Assembly (NCBI GenBank): GCA_904420155.1
Contig: CAJFUH010000190.1
Coordinates: 1 to 17,157, forward strand
DNA length: 17,157 nucleotides
Direction of reading: 5' to 3'
Origin: an uncultured Clostridia bacterium
GTDB lineage: Bacteria; Bacillota; Clostridia; Oscillospirales; Acutalibacteraceae
Part shown: positions 15,401 through 17,157 of the stretch, one piece after another
Position numbering within the stretch: the stretch's first letter is position 1
How the letters are laid out: the number at the start of each line of letters is the position of its first letter
The notes under the pieces: model-generated
Database searches by the model: none
Seen by the model: the letters and a program-made list of their open reading frames with translations, nothing else
Told to the model about the DNA's origin: nothing
Made by a program: the position numbers and the translations under genes

Positions 15401-15429
15401 ATTATATCAATTTCGCCCTTTTCTGTCAA
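15401..15429 (-). promoter_or_regulatory. Perfect consensus sigma-A promoter of the second adhE
   Basis: The minus strand carries TTGACA (15424-15429), a 17-nt spacer (15407-15423) and TATAAT (15401-15406), matching consensus at all twelve positions. The leader would be about 75 nt. A promoter this strong normally needs a repressor, which fits the adjacent Rex-type site. Confidence 0.93.
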
Positions 15430-15562
15430 TCCTAGTTATTCGCCAACTTTCCTTCTATAATTTTTCTAATTTGTATCTATTTTTTCTAAATCTCCCTTTC
15501 CATAACTTTTTTCCCCTTCATTCACCAGCTTTCTTGCCTTTTTCTTCCAACCTCTTTGTATA

Positions 15563-15702
15563 AAAAGACGAAGTAAATTCTTTCTTCTTTTCTTTTTCCA
15601 TGGCAAAAAATTTCTTCATGGAAAAAGATTTCTCAGTAACATTACGAAAAGAAAGCTTTCCAAACATACTACTGTAGAATCTAAGAATTTACTTCGTCTT
15701 AT
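15563..15702. repeat. 140-bp inverted-repeat element (MITE-like, or a complex terminator)
   Basis: AAGACGAAGTAAATTCT (15565-15581) is perfectly repeated in inverse at 15684-15700, extendable to about 20 of 21 pairs. Inside lies a 12-bp hairpin (15591-15602 with 15617-15628) and a GAAAGCTTTC palindrome (15651-15660). TA dinucleotides lie at 15561-15562 and 15703-15704, as for a TA target duplication, though two bases are weak evidence. On the minus strand the outer stem runs into CTTTTTAT, so it can also terminate the upstream phosphotransferase message. There is no open frame inside. Confidence 0.7.
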
Positions 15703-15765
15703 TAGCTATGTCATCACACGACAACATAGACACTGTCTGCTGTTATGTAGAAGAGAATGGTCAGA

Positions 15766-16512
15766 TTATTCGTAAGCTACAACGTCAATCCACTTCATGA
15801 GGAGTTCTTTCTCTTCCGGTTTCTGTTCCGTCAAACGGGCCGCAGCCACAATGGGCAGCCAATCCTGTACATATTTCTTAGAAGTATTGGTCTTTTCACA
15901 GAACAGATTCATATATTTTTCCGCTATATCACTGGATTGCAAGGACAGCAGCAGATAAGTTTTTGCCACATCAGCGCTGGCATTGCCCTGTCTTGCCGCC
16001 ACCCAGTCAACCACATAGGTGCCCTTGTCATTGATAATAATATTTTCCGGGGTAAAGTTGCCATGGCACAATTTGATGTGCTTGGGCATACTGTCCAAAC
16101 GGGTTAACAGTTCGTATTTTTTGACATCGTCAATGCAATCCAGTTCGTTGATTTGACGGATCAACTTGTCCTTCAGCTTGCTCAGTTTCGGAACCTTCTT
16201 GGAATGGATCTCCAATTGGATATCCACCATCTGGTTGAGGTAATCATCCATGTGTTCCGGATCTTCCTTCATGATATCTGCCAAGGTTTTTCCTTCAATC
16301 AGATCCATGTGAATAGCCCACCGGTTGTTGATGACAGACACCTCGCGGATAATCGGGATATTCAGTCCGGTATCTTCTACCCTGGAATGTGTCAAAGCCT
16401 CATACAAAGGCATCGTTTTACGGCAGCCCTCTTTAAATAGCTTAATGGCCATATCTCCTACACGATAAACATCCACTGTTTCGCTGGAGGAAATCAAATC
16501 TTTTAATTCCAT
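15766..16512 (-). CDS. APH-fold phosphotransferase-like protein with altered catalytic motif (248 aa)
   Basis: It belongs to the aminoglycoside-phosphotransferase/choline-kinase-like superfamily, in a group of uncharacterised clostridial proteins. Visible are the beta-3 lysine K24 in MAIKLF, the hinge region IHMDLIEGKTL (67-77), the catalytic-loop motif HGNFTPEN (150-157) and the metal-binding D169 in VVDW, followed by a conserved D181. The usual Brenner motif is HGDxxxxN; here the catalytic Asp is Asn152 (codon AAC), which may reduce or abolish phosphotransfer. It is probably cytosolic, without signal peptide or membrane segments. AAGGAG precedes the ATG by 10 nt. It is a single gene with its own promoter at 16581-16608; the inverted-repeat element follows it. 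The substrate is unknown, and a drug-resistance role should not be assumed. Confidence 0.8.
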   Translation of the reverse strand: MELKDLISSSETVDVYRVGDMAIKLFKEGCRKTMPLYEALTHSRVEDTGLNIPIIREVSVINNRWAIHMDLIEGKTLADIMKEDPEHMDDYLNQMVDIQLEIHSKKVPKLSKLKDKLIRQINELDCIDDVKKYELLTRLDSMPKHIKLCHGNFTPENIIINDKGTYVVDWVAARQGNASADVAKTYLLLSLQSSDIAEKYMNLFCEKTNTSKKYVQDWLPIVAAARLTEQKPEEKELLMKWIDVVAYE

Positions 16513-16900
16513 AATAAATGTTCTCCTTTCAGAAGATTACTTCTTTGTTTGGTTTAGTGTCGGGGAAAATCTCTATCCATATTATACAACTTTATCCAAA
16601 TAAGTAAATACCTTTTTATTAAGTTTACATTTTTTTTATAAAGTTCACAAAGATAGCGACTTTCTTTTTTACCTAAATTTTATGAATATCTTGTTTCCCA
16701 TAAAAATTATGGAAATAAAATAAATATTCTCCCTAGTTCTTGTGGTTTTGCCGGTCTTCTTTCACAAAAATAAGGCTACCCGATTTTTTTCTTCCCCTTC
16801 CTTTGCTTTATGCACCGGATAAACAACCCCATCATATAGTAATCTTGTCAAACGTTTTTATTGGAAAAGCCCCTTTTATCCCGATTAGGAGGTGAATCAT
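16513..16900. other. 388-bp AT-rich divergent intergenic region
   Basis: The region lies between the minus-strand phosphotransferase gene and the plus-strand membrane-protein gene. It holds a likely promoter for the former (16581-16608) and an imperfect inverted repeat at 16694-16715 (TTTCCcATAA / TTATGGAAA). A TATAGT at 16835-16840 might be the -10 for the plus-strand gene, but no good -35 accompanies it. No coding sequence was recognised. Confidence 0.5.
16581..16608 (-). promoter_or_regulatory. Probable promoter of the phosphotransferase-like gene
   Basis: On the minus strand the -10 is a perfect TATAAT (16581-16586). The -35 candidate TTTACT (16603-16608) is 16 nt upstream. The leader would be about 60 nt before the ATG at 16510-16512. 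Confidence 0.65.
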
Positions 16901-17157
16901 ATGAAAACAGACCTCGGAAAAAATCTATCAGAGGAACAGCGGCAGGAACTCTCTATTCTTGACCAATCCCAATGGCATCTCCTTATTTTGCTTCTTGCGA
17001 TCATTCTTTCTTACTATTCCCTTCAGGTCCAAAAGCAGCAGCTTGTTTGTACCGCCACCGATCCGGAATTATGCCAGTACCTTCCTAAAGTTTTTCCTAT
17101 CAGAGCGGTTTCTCAAATTCTTACCATTGCAGCCTTGATTTATTTCTTCCAGCTTTC
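16901..17157 (+). CDS. Unrecognised membrane protein, N-terminal part (85 codons, runs off the window)
   Basis: An open frame starts at ATG 16901, preceded by AGGAGGTG with good spacing, and continues without a stop to the window edge. The visible 85 residues have a charged N-terminus (MKTDLGKNLSEEQRQE), a hydrophobic segment at about 25-40 (WHLLILLLAIILSYYS), a polar loop with Cys50 and Cys58, and a second hydrophobic segment starting at about 69. It is probably an integral membrane protein with at least two spans. I do not recognise the family and assign no function. The strong ribosome site and uninterrupted frame support a real gene. Confidence 0.7.
   Translation, partial: MKTDLGKNLSEEQRQELSILDQSQWHLLILLLAIILSYYSLQVQKQQLVCTATDPELCQYLPKVFPIRAVSQILTIAALIYFFQL

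Larger units (their letters stand above)
15326..15765. other. 440-bp non-coding region upstream of the second adhE
   Basis: Apart from the adhE promoter and operator, it contains a T/C-rich stretch (about 15430-15560) with no recognised motif, the inverted-repeat element at 15563-15702 and, next to the phosphotransferase stop, a small hairpin (ACATA/TATGT around GACACTGTC, about 15724-15748). No open frame with a ribosome site was supported. Confidence 0.6.

Noticed and set aside
15766..16512. Calling the APH-fold gene an aminoglycoside-resistance determinant
   Set aside because: Only the fold is shared, the catalytic Asp is replaced by Asn, and no resistance or mobile-element context is present.
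16644..16650. TTCACAA as part of a second Rex operator
   Set aside because: Only one half-site is present; the partner arm TTGTGAA at the right spacing is missing.
16694..16715. Imperfect TTTCCcATAA/TTATGGAAA hairpin as a terminator or operator
   Set aside because: It is AT-rich, has a bulge, has no T-run and no gene ends nearby; noted only as part of the intergenic region.

Overview
The window looks like chromosome from a fermentative, low-to-mid GC member of the Firmicutes (class Clostridia, possibly Oscillospiraceae-like; the family is a guess). The evidence is strong GGAGG-type ribosome sites, a Firmicutes-style split tyrosine-kinase module (separate membrane adaptor and kinase), a clostridial-type FeoB with a GCNACGV motif, a Rex-type operator on an alcohol dehydrogenase promoter, and two bifunctional AdhE enzymes. 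No ribosomal or transfer RNA, CRISPR array or intact transposase was seen.

Layout. (1) 18-2630 (+): an AdhE aldehyde/alcohol dehydrogenase, ending at a bidirectional terminator shared with a convergent YuiD/DUF212 membrane protein (2747-3214, -, TTG start). (2) 3430-7548 (-): a four-gene operon transcribed from a near-consensus promoter (7612-7640). It encodes a Wzz/CpsC-like adaptor, a CpsD-like tyrosine kinase, a CpsB/YwqE-type PHP phosphatase and a membrane nucleotide-sugar dehydratase (CapD/EpsC/PglF type). A strong terminator (3339-3390) closes it without any glycosyltransferase, flippase or polymerase. (3) 7887-9252 (+): a stand-alone methyltransferase corrinoid protein followed by a YjjG-type HAD nucleotidase. 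(4) 9357-12591: a DtxR/MntR-family metal regulator (-) divergent from feoA-feoB (+). A perfect 10-bp inverted repeat covers both divergent -10 regions, and an unusually long structured gap separates feoA from feoB. (5) 12686-15319 (-): a second, more E. coli-like AdhE with a perfect consensus sigma-A promoter overlapped by a Rex-type operator. (6) 15326-15765: a non-coding region holding a 140-bp element with 17-bp perfect inverted ends. (7) 15766-16512 (-): an APH-fold phosphotransferase whose usual catalytic Asp is Asn. (8) 16901-end (+): the start of an unrecognised membrane protein.

How it fits together. The two AdhE enzymes regenerate NAD+ by reducing acetyl-CoA to ethanol, and the second is probably controlled by the NADH/NAD+ ratio through Rex. 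AdhE needs Fe2+ in its alcohol dehydrogenase half, so the nearby Feo iron-import locus is metabolically compatible, although no shared control is seen. The polysaccharide module probably controls envelope or capsule sugar synthesis whose glycosyltransferases lie elsewhere. I did not find a clearly new multi-gene system. The items most worth a second look are the inverted-repeat element, the feo regulatory region, the HGN phosphotransferase and the orphan corrinoid protein.
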